Shown here piece after piece: positions 46,037 through 57,900 of a stretch of 64,000 nucleotides of DNA. Both the position numbers and the translations under genes were made by a program. Numbering within the stretch: the first letter of the stretch is position 1; each line of letters starts with the position of its first letter. The notes under the pieces were generated by a model that worked only from the letters and a program-made list of their open reading frames with translations, had not been told where the DNA came from and did no database searches. Source of the DNA: Liolophura sinensis (Eukaryota > Mollusca > Polyplacophora > Chitonida > Chitonidae); contig NC_088295.1 of NCBI RefSeq assembly GCF_032854445.1, positions 17,719,385-17,783,384 on the forward strand. The letters are read 5' to 3'.

Positions 46037-49000
46037 ACATACACACACACACCTCATGACTCCTTGTGGTCATATGACTGAAAAATTGTTAAGTACAATG
46101 TAAAATGCCAAGGATACACACATATATATTTATCTTGATCATAGGGGTATTTCTATACTTCGTTTTTGTGCTGTTTGATCACACTACATTGTTTTAACTG
46201 TCAAGTGAAAGGTAAATATTGTGGTGAATTTATATACTCATCAGGTTGCTCTCAGACCCTTGGATAGGGTCACTATCCTGGGTGACACTAACCTACGCTG
46301 AGGTAATGACACACGTACATGTATGTAGTCGGAGAGATCAATCAAGGGGGACAACTCTGTGGGTCACATAGAGGTCAACACCACACCAGTCCCTTCGTGT
46401 AAAAGATCTGCGTGTGGTCTGTATGAACAATTGTGAAAGAAAGAACATTTGCGAAAAAATGTTCAAACATGTGTACAGAATATTGATAGCCTATTTCCCT
46501 TTCCTTTGGGTGTCTGGCTGCACTGGTAGTAGACAAAAACTAAGATCCCCATGAAAAAAGAAAACACAGGAACACTGATGTGAAGGTAATAATGGCTGCT
46601 GGGGTGTGAATTTTATGAACACAAATGAACCAGAGGGGAAGTGAAGAACCTCCCGTGGGAAGCATTTGGAATCTTATTGTTGCCATTTGTGTTAATGGCA
46701 CAGTAAAATGGGGTTGACAGATATGGAGAATCGGTTTCTAGAAGAATCTGGTTTAGATCTGTCTTTGCCGTTGGATCCAGTCTGTATCGAAATAAGGTGG
46801 TAAAACCAAATCAAACTTGAGGAAGTGCGTCCGATCATTCACACATTTCTTGCAGCGAGCCAGAAAAGCAGTGTCTGTGGATAGTCATTTCTATCGTTTC
46901 CATTTCCTGCTGTAGGTGAAGGACGGCACTTGCAAGTGTCTCCACTGCCAATATCCCGACAATGCAGTACAATAAATTTATGGTGTTCGACACCCAGTGG
47001 CAAAGCTTTGCGTAGAAAGAGCAGCTGACTATCTACGTTGTCTCCCTTGCACTTGCCTGCATCTACATGGGGGGTGGGGGGCATTTGCAGGATGTAGTAA
47101 AATCTAGGCTTATTTCTCCCAGTCTCACACAATGAGGGTCTTGTAGCCAGGCATCAAGTCGTCTGTTGTTGTCAGCTGTTAAGGCAGGATGGACCATGTG
47201 TGGGTGAACACCAAAGGCTGCACTAACTCTGGGGTCTGAAAGCTGATCAGTAGACGTGTTCCAAGATGACAAGTAGATGTGGTTGGCAATGGCATGATCG
47301 AGTTGCCGAGCAGGATCGTGAGAAAAGATGTTTCCAACGATTTGCAATATCTCGAGTCATGTGGTGAAAAGGAGTCTTTAAAGATTGAGATGTGTATCAG
47401 TAATTTGTAAGCCCTCGCGTAATGGTTTTGGGACGTTAATAAGACTTTGCTCTGAGAAAAGTTGTTGGAATGAATTCCTGGTTGGAATATCCAAGAGCAC
47501 CAACAGATTAGACCGAATCCTCCAATGTATGTGCGAGGTAATATGGTTAGAGGGGCTGATACTGAATAGCTCTGGCTTGACGCTATTCCCCGTCTGATGC
47601 TTACTGTAGATCTATATAACAATCCTTGCGCTATTAGTGAACTGGATGTTGGAACGGTCATGTTGGAGGGAATAGATTCCTGTACGATTTTACTTTCTTC
47701 TTGGCGCCCAGTTGCTGTGGCCCTAAGATAGATCCAGCCTTATCCCCCTCTGCATCACTCCAGATCTCATCCAGTACAATCAAGTCATTCCATGACGGTT
47801 GATTTCCAGAACTTGGCTCAGATGTTCCCGAACATCAATTCGCTGGGATCGTAATCTGAGACAAAGTGAGAATCGTCTAGGTCCAAGTCATCCATCTGAA
47901 AATAAAGGACAGATGAAAGGATAACAAGTACCATGCACTAGTGTACCCTACAATTAGTCAGAGAAGCGTTTGGGTGGCTTGATTTTTCTGCCATGTCGTG
48001 TGGTAACCGACTTATGCTTTACGTGATCATTGTGTTGCATGTTTATGCCCGAAGCCTTGGCAGAGGTGCCTGGATTAGAGTCTGTGACAGCATGGGTAAC
48101 CGTCCCTGAATGACCAGGTAGAGGGGTGTCCTCCACAAATGAGTCTGAACTAGAAGCAGTTCTAGTACTAGCATGATACGGTGTATTTGAAGAAGAAGTG
48201 AGCGGTAGTGAATGGACTTCACTCTTAGCAGGAGAAATAGAAGATGCCTCATCACGTCGAGATTCAACATTGCCAGATGTTTGAGATGTCAATATGTGAT
48301 GACGCAGCTTCCTTAACCACAATGGAAATACGCGATACCTGAAAGGTTAAAGCTCGTCATGGTGTATAACAGATCTTGCCTTCTGACTTTGCCTAATGTG
48401 TACAAAGGCGGCCTACATTCAGTAACCACACAGGCACCACTCCACATCGGACGGAGTTTAGCACTGACCAGCAACAGTGGATGAGTTTTTTTCGAGACAA
48501 TGTCACCAATCTGAAGAGCCTTTTCAACCACTTTCATGACGTAATCTCGCTTTTGGCGAAGTTGGCTTTGCTTAAGACGGTCACAAGCAAGGCTATGCAT
48601 TTGCGGTAAAACTATGGTTTCACCCAGTCATCAACAGAGTACTGAGGTAGGTGGTTCTCTGCTGTACCTAGAAGTAGGTCAAGGGGTTGGACGACCTACC
48701 TCCTTAGCATGACCTGGTTAGGCATATAACTGATTTGAGGGTTAACCATGGAATGGAGTTCCATTGCAAGAAGTGAGAGATCACGATCCCAGTGTTCTTC
48801 CGTTCTATGTAGCAGCGTATCATATACAGAGCAATTCTATTGTAACGTTCAGTTTGACCGTCTGAAGACGGATGCTATGGTGTTGTTCTTGTTTTAGTAA
48901 TCTGTAAGACATCACAGAAAGCCTGAAAAAAATTACTATGAAAGTTCCTACCCTGATCAGTATGGACTTCCAGGGGACAGCCAAACGTTACAACGAAATG

Positions 49001-52000
49001 AACCAAAAAACTTCTCTGCTACCTGTACTGCAGTTTGCTCTGGCAATGCTGCCATCTCAACCCATTTACTGAACTGATCAGTCATCATCAACACATACTT
49101 GTTCACGCCTTCACCTGCATTAAATGGCTCAAGAATGTCAACATGGACAGGCTCCATAGGGTACCCTGCATGGTAAAATTTCAAGGGGGCCTTTGAATGA
49201 ACATTTGATTTTGTGTTTCGGCCAGAAAATCTTGACCATTGATTGTGTGCCCGTGTACAGTAGTGGCAATAATCTAATGTCAGACTCAACTTTGTACTCA
49301 TCATCAGGGAATGGTTGGTCTTCTCGCACGGCAAAGGATGTATGTCGTTGAAAGTAAATGTGGGATCGATTTGATGTGCTGTGTTTGTAGCCATCGATTG
49401 CCTTATGGTTAGGGACTGCTGCTTTACGTATTTGAGCGCCTGATGAATGCTATGGGGCTCTCTTTCCATTGCAAACTATGCAGCATCATTTTCCTTACAG
49501 CCGCGAAGGAAGCATTGGGTTGATATGGGATCAACAGTTGTCTTATCAGACATGGCGTAACCATCTAGGGCCAAGAAGTGTACCCGTTGGAAGAATTCTT
49601 CTAAAGATTCCAGATTCTCCTAAAGATTCTTCGTCCCTCAGTCGCAAGTGTTGCAACTGACGCCTGGCTGAAGCTGGAGTTTCCTTATGACTGAAGTGTC
49701 TACGAAGTTCTCTTATCAGAGATCTGAAATCATCCCTGAATACCTAACCTGTTCGGATATTCTAGGGTAGTATGAGTTAAACAGTCAAGCAATCAGTCGA
49801 CCTTCTTATGTTTTCCCTGAAAGTTGTGTTTGACTGAAGCAGTTTCGGCTTTCAAGGACGCTAATTCAGCATGAAGCTGGTTAATTATTTCGGCCACATT
49901 ACTTTAAACAGCAGGATTTAGTGATATTCTACCCACCTCAAGCCAGCGTTTCCAAGTCTCATATGGTACACTGCTTTCATGGACCAAATCAGTAATAGAC
50001 AATGTATCTGTTGTACAGAATAGTCTAATAATACACTCGGCCCTTTTGCTACCTATACTTTCCAACTGAAGGAGCTCTTGCTTAGCAGCTGTTAGGATAT
50101 TTATAGCTCCCATAGCAGAGAAATATGACAGGTACTAAAAACGTTTAAAGGAGAATGGAAAAGGCTAGTGAATGCAAGGTTATTATGGTAGTGTATTAGC
50201 ACAGTGTATTAATAGCTATACCTGTATGTGGAGAAAAAGGTCACAAAATTTCTACGTATATGCCTTATGTTTATATGTGGGGACTATTAGTATAACTGTC
50301 AAAATTACACCAAAATGTTTTAAAGTGAATGCATGGAAAACCAAAGAAAACGAAAGAACACTAACACAGTACCGCGGCAATACATTCAGTGTGACAGGGG
50401 TATGGTAAGATTGTATTTATGTTGAAAAAAATACGTTTATTGAATGTAGGGTTTTCAAAAAAAAATGTGGTGATTGTGCAGTGAAAAAAAATACTCAAGC
50501 TATGAGCAGTAGAGGATGTTCACCTAAAATACGCGAGTTTGAGGGCCAAGGTCGTAACAATGTCAAGGTCGTGTAACGAAAGTGCAAACAAAACGTATTT
50601 TGTCAAACGCACGTAAAATAATAGCGGCAAAAGAAATATTATTATATACTAATACGCACGGGGGATTTCTGGACAACAAAGAAGCCAAGTAACCTCTCAA
50701 AAAGACAGATATCCCGTACGTAGAATCTTCCAAAGTCAAAAGAAAATGTATTCAATATGTATTCAAAATCTTCCCTCTTGTACCTGAGTTAATGCTGTCA
50801 GGAGACAACTCCATCTTAATGCAATGGCTTTCGACGGCCAGGTGTGTTCTGCTCAGAGCACAAGGATTCCATTTAAAACAATTTCTGCACAAATTATCAA
50901 AACTATGATTTGAATCTGATGGCGAAATATAACCATTTGACGGCACCTGTTGTTCTGGTTGCGCAGTCTTGCGATCATTTGAAGACCGTAATTTATTTAT
51001 TTAATTGTTATTGAAAATCACACTCCGTGATTTTTTTCAATAACAAGATGGTATACCGTACAGTTGTATTTCATGGAGGAAACTGGTGTGTCTGAACAAG
51101 AACCAAATTATTGACGTGAAAATAAGAGAATCGGGTCACAAGATAATGTAAACAAAATGGAGTTTTAAAATACTGATCCGAACTTTTAAGAAGTGCAAGA
51201 CACCTTTGAAATGCGTGCCTTGTGCTACAGCTCGTTATGTTCTCTCCTCAGGCTAAAACCATGCCAGAGTTGTATGAGCTCATTAATACTTACAAACCTG
51301 AGCTTCTGTGGTCGGATGGAGACTGGATGGTAACAGATACGTACTGGAATGCAACACACTTCCTAGCCTGGCTCTACAATGAGAGGTAAAACACATAGAC
51401 AATCAGTAAACCTAGTAAATCCATAAAATCCTAGGTAATGTGTTCCCCGAAGGAGGCGAATGTAAGCTTGTATAAGGTGTTCAAAGTCCATGGAAAGCAA
51501 AATCACTCTAAATTTCAGGGTTCCATACCTGTTACTGATTTTTTATCCATCTCTTGAATAAAGAAACATACAATGTATGTTCGTGATTAAAACATGATTG
51601 CTTCATTGTACAGTTAGACTTTTTGTTAACCTCGTGTATATATGCCTTGATGTGACACTACATAGTTTCATGAAAGCATACAATGTTTGACTGTGTATCT
51701 TTACCACACAATATGGTTTTTCATTTGTGTGATGGGAATTTGTTATAGGAAAGTTTAGGGCAGTATTTCATCTCCCGATATGGTGTATCTGCCTCTTTGG
51801 TGATTTGAACTCTTTGATTTCAGTCCTGTAAAGGACACGATTGTGGTGAATGACCGCTGGGGAAAGAATATCCGATGTCACCACGGAGGCTACTTCAATT
51901 GTGATGACAAGTTTAACCCACGTAAGATTTCATTGTAAGAGACCTGCTTGACTGACATGTTTTAGTGCTAACGGACAGGTGGTTAAAGCGCTGGTTCACT

Positions 52001-54482
52001 GTGACAGTTTGGCCCTGAACAGTGAGGCCCTGTGTTTGAATCTTGCTCCCACTGTTGGCTCCTGCTTTAAGTCAGGAGGTTTGTTAGGCACCTGTTAATG
52101 GTCATTTGTTTAATCCCGGATTAATTCTCCGCCCATAAACCTGACCAGTGTTGTATAGGTGTAAAATTCTTGCGCACGGCGTTACTCTTCTATGAAATAA
52201 GCCTAGTGGTGATGACGTATTATGAAGTACTTCACTTTAGGATAGTCCAGAACTAGCCTGGCTTGATCGCTTTACACCAGCACATTCAGAAGGTTTGGAG
52301 AAATTATGTTGTTCTGACGTTATTGGGGATATCACCAAACCCTGATACCGGGGTTGGTTCCATCTCACTTGAGTATAAATTTTCATATTTTTTCGGTTTA
52401 TTGCAGGTGTCCTCCAGAAGCACAAGTGGGAGAATGCAATGACTTTGGATAAATACGCCTGGACGTACCGACGCGATGCTCACCTGGAAGACTTCCTGAC
52501 CATGGATGATCTCACTCAAATACTGGCAGAAACCATCAGGTCAGCTGAAGTTCTTCACAAGGCCAGATGATCTTTACCTCAGTCTTATTATTAAAATATA
52601 CAAGAAGACAACCCAAACTTCAGCTTCAACTAGTCCATTCATTTTTGATGGTCATCTGATATCCTGGAATGTATTAAATGATTCTTCGCTGTTGTGAGAT
52701 AGGACGCAAATGTATATTGTTGTCCCTTTCTCAATAGTAGGGAACTTTGTACATTAAAGAGAAAGAGGAACTACGCCGATTTAGCTGACAGTGGAGATAG
52801 GGTTAAATCTTTCAACCTGGTTCACGCTTAAATAAATGTACCATACCTAAAATTCAGCTTACGCAAGGCATAGCCTGGACGTGCCTACCTCTTACACCAG
52901 CCAATCAGAATCCATTTTGTATCCCTTCAAGCTGTGGCACAGGTTTGCGATCTCTTGTGTTCCTTCCTATTGTTTCTGTTTCCAACATTCTAGGGGACAC
53001 AGCTGTATAATTGGAAGAATTGTTTTGTTTTCCGTCTGGTTCTTAGCTGTGGCGGTAACTTGTTGCTGAACATAGGCCCGACAGCACATGGAACGATTAC
53101 CCCGATATTTGAGGAGAGATTAGGCCAGCTGGGACAGTGGTTAGGTGTCAACGGGGAAGCCATATATTCCTCATTTCCGTGGACGTTCCAAAATGACACT
53201 CTCACACCACGTGTCTGGTAGGTCTTTCTTGCAGCACATTTTCATTAGTGTCCAATACTTAAGATTTTTAACACCCGTTTGTTGTTTTTTTTTTCCAAAC
53301 AACCCCAAAAAAGAAGAAAAACAGATATAACTGTTTAAAATCAGTCATATTTTATGCTTCTAGAATTTTTGGATTTACAGAAGTAGGCTTTGCTGTTCAC
53401 TACTTGCAGCATCACCAAGCTTACACGTTCACGTCTATATGGTATCAAATAGCCCTCTTTGGAGTCAATTTATACTATAATGAGAAACAAATGAAAATGA
53501 AGCAAAAAATGAAACACGCTCAGTCCTAGCAGTACAATCAACAACTGATATGGCCCTGATCTTTGGGACATTTCTGTGAGAATACATTTCAAAGTCAGTA
53601 ATAATTATTAATGTTTTACATCATTTTATCCATGTTACTCATCTGTGAACCCGTGGACAACTCCAGCAATCTGTCAAAATTAAGTAGCTACATACATAGT
53701 GAGGAGAAGTCAACAGCTAAAAGACACTGTGCTTTGAGGTACACTGGAGCTGATCTCCAGGCAGTAATCTTTGATTCGTCTAAACGTGAGCTGATGTACA
53801 GACAATTTGCTTTGATTCAGGCACACTGTGATTGGTGTACAGACAGTTTGCTTTGATTAAGGCACACTGTGGCTGATGTACAGACGATTTGCTTTGATTC
53901 AGGCAAACTGGATGATGTAAAGACAATTGCTTTGATTCAGGCATACTTTGATTGGTGTACAGACAGTGTGCTTTGATTCAGGCACACTGTGGCTGATGTA
54001 CAGACGATTTGCTTTGATTCAGGCAAACTGTGGATGATGTAAAGACAATTGCTTTGATTCAGGCATACTGTGCATGATGTACAGACAATTTGCTTTGATT
54101 CAGGCACACTGTGGCTGATGGGTAGACAATTTGCTTTGATTCAGGCACATTGTGGCTGATGTACAGACAATTTGCTTTCATTCATGCATACTGTGGTTGA
54201 TGTACAGACACTTTGCTTTGATTCAGGTACACAGCAGCAGATGTACAGATGAAGAGAATGGTCTACGCCATCGTGCTGGACTGGCCTCGGAATTCTACCC
54301 TATCTCTTGGAGCTGTGAGTCCTACCTCCACTACTCAGGTTACCTTACTGGGGTATTCAGGGACCTTCTCCTGGAAAAAAGGCCCTGGAGACGGAATCAC
54401 TATTGTCATTCCCCCTATTCCAGCTAACAAAATGCCTTGTAAGTGGGCCTGGGTGTTCCGGTTTGAAGGCTTGGAGGTGTGA
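42993..54482 (+). CDS. FUCA1: Tissue alpha-L-fucosidase, GH29, copy 1 (complete)
   Basis: Eight exons: 42993-43336, 44292-44398, 44825-44955, 51252-51385, 51824-51921, 52407-52539, 53047-53217 and 54227-54482. All have GT-AG introns and matching phases, giving 457 residues against 466 in human FUCA1. The enzyme removes alpha-L-fucose from glycans in lysosomes or secretions. A signal peptide ([17 protein letters not shown]) starts it. [19 protein letters not shown] is the family signature. D216 in LLWSDGDW matches the human nucleophile Asp225, and E280 in HKWE matches the human acid/base Glu289. Sequons are NYT, NAT, NDT and NST. Exon 5 ends in C rather than G at its donor, coding Arg where copy 2 would code Gly. 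Exon 3 has a 5-base insertion at its donor (gtaccgtaact). Intron 3 is 6.3 kb because of retroelement insertion. Intron 7 holds a minisatellite made of exon 8 acceptor copies. It appears intact. Confidence 0.95.
45716..46125 (+). mobile_element. SINE family 2, diverged copy with expanded TA microsatellite
   Basis: In fucosidase intron 3. The head is ttgggtggcctaatggatag with agacccaggatcaaacc, then agattttaaaaatgg. The tail is cttgtggtcatatgactg then aattgttaagtacaatgt. A (TA)n plus (AC)n microsatellite at about 45985-46052 lies just before the tail. Older subfamily than the copy at 38981. Confidence 0.8.
46839..47347 (-). pseudogene. TatD-nuclease-like fossil fragment beside the LTR element
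   Basis: Two neighbouring minus-strand segments resemble TatD-family metal-dependent deoxyribonucleases. Recognisable pieces are [17 protein letters not shown] and FIVLHCRD, each of which sits at a conserved position in the family. The fragment lies just downstream of, and in the same direction as, the Ty3/Gypsy-like fossil. It may therefore have been part of that element or a captured host fragment. It is broken, with at least one break, and is treated here as a fossil. Full TatD proteins are about 260-300 residues, so only part is visible. Confidence 0.6.
47954..50113 (-). mobile_element. Ty3/Gypsy-like LTR retrotransposon fossil in fucosidase intron 3
   Basis: Parts recognised in order on the minus strand: a gag-like region (about 49400-50113), an integrase core region (about 48950-49320; [18 protein letters not shown]), an integrase C-terminal region (about 48310-48600; [19 protein letters not shown]) and a low-complexity end (47954-48320; [13 protein letters not shown]). 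No reverse transcriptase part was recognised. I could not define LTRs or a target-site duplication, so the outer ends are uncertain and the element may extend to either side within 46.2-51.0 kb. It is clearly broken, with many breaks, and probably old. It lies antisense to the fucosidase gene and accounts for most of the extra length of intron 3 compared with copy 2. Confidence 0.8.
51965..52195 (+). mobile_element. SINE family 1, ancient copy in fucosidase intron 5
   Basis: Weak head (acaggtggttaaagcgctgg), B-box-like tgtttgaatcttgc, middle with gttaatggtcatttg and tail attcttgcgcacggcgttac. Many differences from the 10546 copy, so it is old. Confidence 0.6.
53745..54226 (+). repeat. Minisatellite made of exon 8 splice-acceptor copies, unit about 41 bases
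   Basis: About 11-12 units of 38-41 bases. gctttgattcag recurs at 53809, 53850 (as gattaag), 53891, 53929 and 53970, and on to the true acceptor at 54226. Each unit is gctttgattcag followed by gcacactgtggctgatgtac and aga. The real exon 8 begins right after the last gctttgattcag with gtacacagcagcagatgtac and aga. The unit therefore equals the last part of the intron plus about 26 bases of exon 8, of which about 19 still match. Confidence 0.93.
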
Positions 54483-54631
54483 TTGGAAAGGAATCTTAAA
54501 GTATCATAAGGGTACTTCAGCAGTTCTGAGAATACCCAGTGTGTAGTGATATATCAAACTCCATTATCCAACTACTCGCAACTCCTAACTCATACTCCTC
54601 ACAGTGCATGAGCCGCTCCCATCACTCTCTT

Positions 54632-54970
54632 TACATGACAAACACCACTAGAAGAAACTAAACGTCTATTGACCTTCACCATTAGTGTTGTTGTGCACAG
54701 CTACAATAAACAGGTGTCATGACAAACACCACTAGAAGAAACTAAACATCTATTGACCTTCACCATTAGCGTTGTTGTGCACAGCTACAATAAACAGGTG
54801 TCATGACAAAGACTACTAGAGGAAACTAAACGTCTATTGACCTTCACCATTAGCGTTGTTGTGCACAGCTACAATAAACAGGTGTCATGACAAACACCAC
54901 TAGAGGAAACTAAACATCTATTGACCTTCACCATTAGTGTTGTTGTGCACAGCTACAATAAACAGGTGTC
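54632..54970 (+). repeat. 84-base tandem repeat x4, each with a polyadenylation hexamer
   Basis: gtgtc recurs at 54714, 54798, 54882 and 54966, exactly 84 bases apart. Each unit runs from tgacaaacaccactaga through ttgaccttcaccattag to cagctacaataaacaggtgt. AATAAA occurs at 54705, 54789, 54873 and 54957. The array begins 150 bases after the fucosidase stop codon, so it probably lies in the 3' untranslated region. Confidence 0.94.
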
Positions 54971-57900
54971 TGTTGGAATCATGCTGTGAATACTTCGGAT
55001 AAAATGCATTACATGTATATGAAGTATGTGCATTAACAGAAACAAAGGTTAAGACAGAATTTGCCAGCAGTAGCGGTGATGTAAAGAAAGCATAGTGAGT
55101 GGAGCATGGCAGAATATGCTCCTAACCCAGTCTATTAATCAGGTCAAATAGTTATCTCCCTCTATATAATTTACTAAATTCTAAACACTTATGTAGGAAA
55201 TGATATACCCAATTCAGGATCAGACGGATTCTTTTCTTTTACAGCTAACACAAATTTATACAAACACTTAAAGAACGAATAAGTTTAACTCCCAGAGATG
55301 ACATTCAAAAGGAAAAGTGGAAACTATTTCACTCACCTTTTTACCATTTCTACACAGAACATATGTCCAGAACATTTTTCTAAAAAAAAAAAAAAAAAAA
55401 AAAAAATAGGAATTCCTGAGTAAAGTGGAAAAATCCCTTGCCTGATTGAAAACTCATTGAAACGTTAGCAGATGTTGTGTGCAGTCTTTGTTATACTTCT
55501 ACAGTTTCAAATGTACATGTAGTACTCAATTGTCGAGTTTTGACTAATTGAAAGTACACTGTTAATAATACTTTGTGCCTTTACTTTTGCATTTGTGTTA
55601 TTATGTGTAAATTAAAGATGTCCTTGATATACACCCAAAGTGCTTCTAACAGTTTTCATACAAAAGGTTTCTTAACAGATAAACATGAACTGTTAACTTA
55701 GAGGAAGTTTATAGAGAGCTTTTCTCAGTGATGAAATGTACATACCTATGTGAGTTTATTCACTAAGGGGCATAAATTTATATGGGCTCTTAAATTTTTT
55801 TTTCTGTCAACAAGTGTTACATACTTGCACGCATGCACGCACATATACAGATGAATATGTTATGAAATGTTTTGTGATGTCAAGATTTGACCAGTTGAAA
55901 CAGAATTTTAACTGTGTCTTTACCATTCCATTTGACTTTTTTAATATAAATGTTTTTTTGTTATGCTTTATTAACTTATACACCATTGTGCATTGAAAAA
56001 TCGTAATATAAAAAGTCCCTAGATATTAACTATTACATAATTGCCAACTTGTCTCATTTATAAAATATAAATGTTTATTTGCGGAGATACTTGTGCTCAT
56101 CGTAAATATATGAACTTTTATTTGTTTTACAAGTTACAGTTTTCGGTGTATACGCAAGTTGTGAAATCTTTTGTGTCATGTTCTCAATACGATTATCATC
56201 ACTCCATCCTCTCTTGTATTTGTAATATTGATCAGCTGCTAATTACAAATTTTTATACTCTATTGACAAAGTAATTCGGTTTCATATCAAATAAAATGGT
56301 ACAGTTTGGTCCTGCTACTTATTCATTCACTGTATTAAGTTTGAGTTGTGTGCTACATGAAACAGAAAGAGAGGATTTGAGTGTTACTTTGTATTTGTGT
56401 GTTCACTTTTTGATAATCCAAAGATATGCTGGAGATGCAATGTAGTCGATTTCTCGAGAAAAACAGTGATAAATGCGGGATAAACTGCACATTGTCCTTT
56501 ATTTATCATTATTATTTTCTTCTGTTTGACCATCTATCCATAAGGTTTGTTTTTGTTAATTTCTAAAAAAAAAATAGGAATGTGCAGAATCTCATACTGC
56601 AACAAAGAGTGCTTGGGCAATCGTCTGAAAAGCATAGCATTTCGAACCTAAAATACGCATCTCCATCTTATTACGACCATAGAGGTAGAAGATTACGACC
56701 AACACTTAGCATATGGCTGTTACCGTTGCCTGCCTTTATATATCAGGCAGGAATAACAGACATTTGATGGCAGCTATTGATATAAACACAGCATCCAGTC
56801 AAATTTTAACAGTTTCCTAATTATGGACAGTAAAGACGAAACAACAAAAACATTCATACGTTTTCCTCACAAACGGCCCGACGGAAAGGTAGAACGGTAA
56901 GGCGTATCATCTGCGAATGGAGACTTGAGACAAAACTTGTCAAAACAGCTGGATGTTGGTAAGCTTTCGTACTAAAACGTGATGTCAAAATACTTTCGAT
57001 CGACTCAGCCCGCCCCGTGATAAAGATCTCAGTGCATTTGAATGACACGTCTGAAATTCTTTTTGTCTAAATGCTTTGCCAACTCAAGCTGGTGACTGGA
57101 TAAGCATGACGGTCGGGTAGCTTCGTGTTCAAGACGTTCAGCTATAATAGTCGTCGGATCATGGTGTAAATGGAGCGATATAGAACGTGGCGATTAACAT
57201 TGTGTGACTTGCTTTAATGAAGATGAAAACAAGGGAACTCATTGTATTCCCACCTTAGAAATATGATAGGTCCAGGGAACTCAATGATTTCTTGTAGACC
57301 AATTCCAAAAAAAAAAACAGAAAAAGGGTTATAACGCCCTATATAAACGCTGCAATACATGGAGACCCGAGGACGATCTACACATGATCCAAATGGCAAT
57401 AGAACGAATCGTGTTCTTCTGTGACGTTGCAGTGTGTGTGTACTTCAAATATGTGTTATGAGCACGCCTACACAGATAATTATGACGTAATAAAGGAAAG
57501 AACAAATGAGTTCTTGATACAGACGGGAAGGAGTTTTATATGTTCCCCAATGTGGTAAACTTAGACTACTGAACTCGGACATCAAGATCAAATTATAAAC
57601 CGTAATCTCGTAATCTAGTGTTAAAGTTTTGTCCCATATGAAGTCGCATAAATGTACATCAAACCTTGGCGGGGAAAACTCACAGATGTAGGCTTAACGT
57701 CTTCGAGAGGGCTTATTTATAGGCCTACAGCATAGAGAGTAAATCCAAAGCAGCGTGACAGTATGGTAGCTGGCAAATGGTCAGAAGTAACCAGTCAGAT
57801 ACTGCCTCTTGTCAATTTACCTCTGTCATGGTTTTATTCTTACTATTCATGTAAATGCATAAATTGTAGCAATTTACTCGCCCCCTATAGCACCATGATT

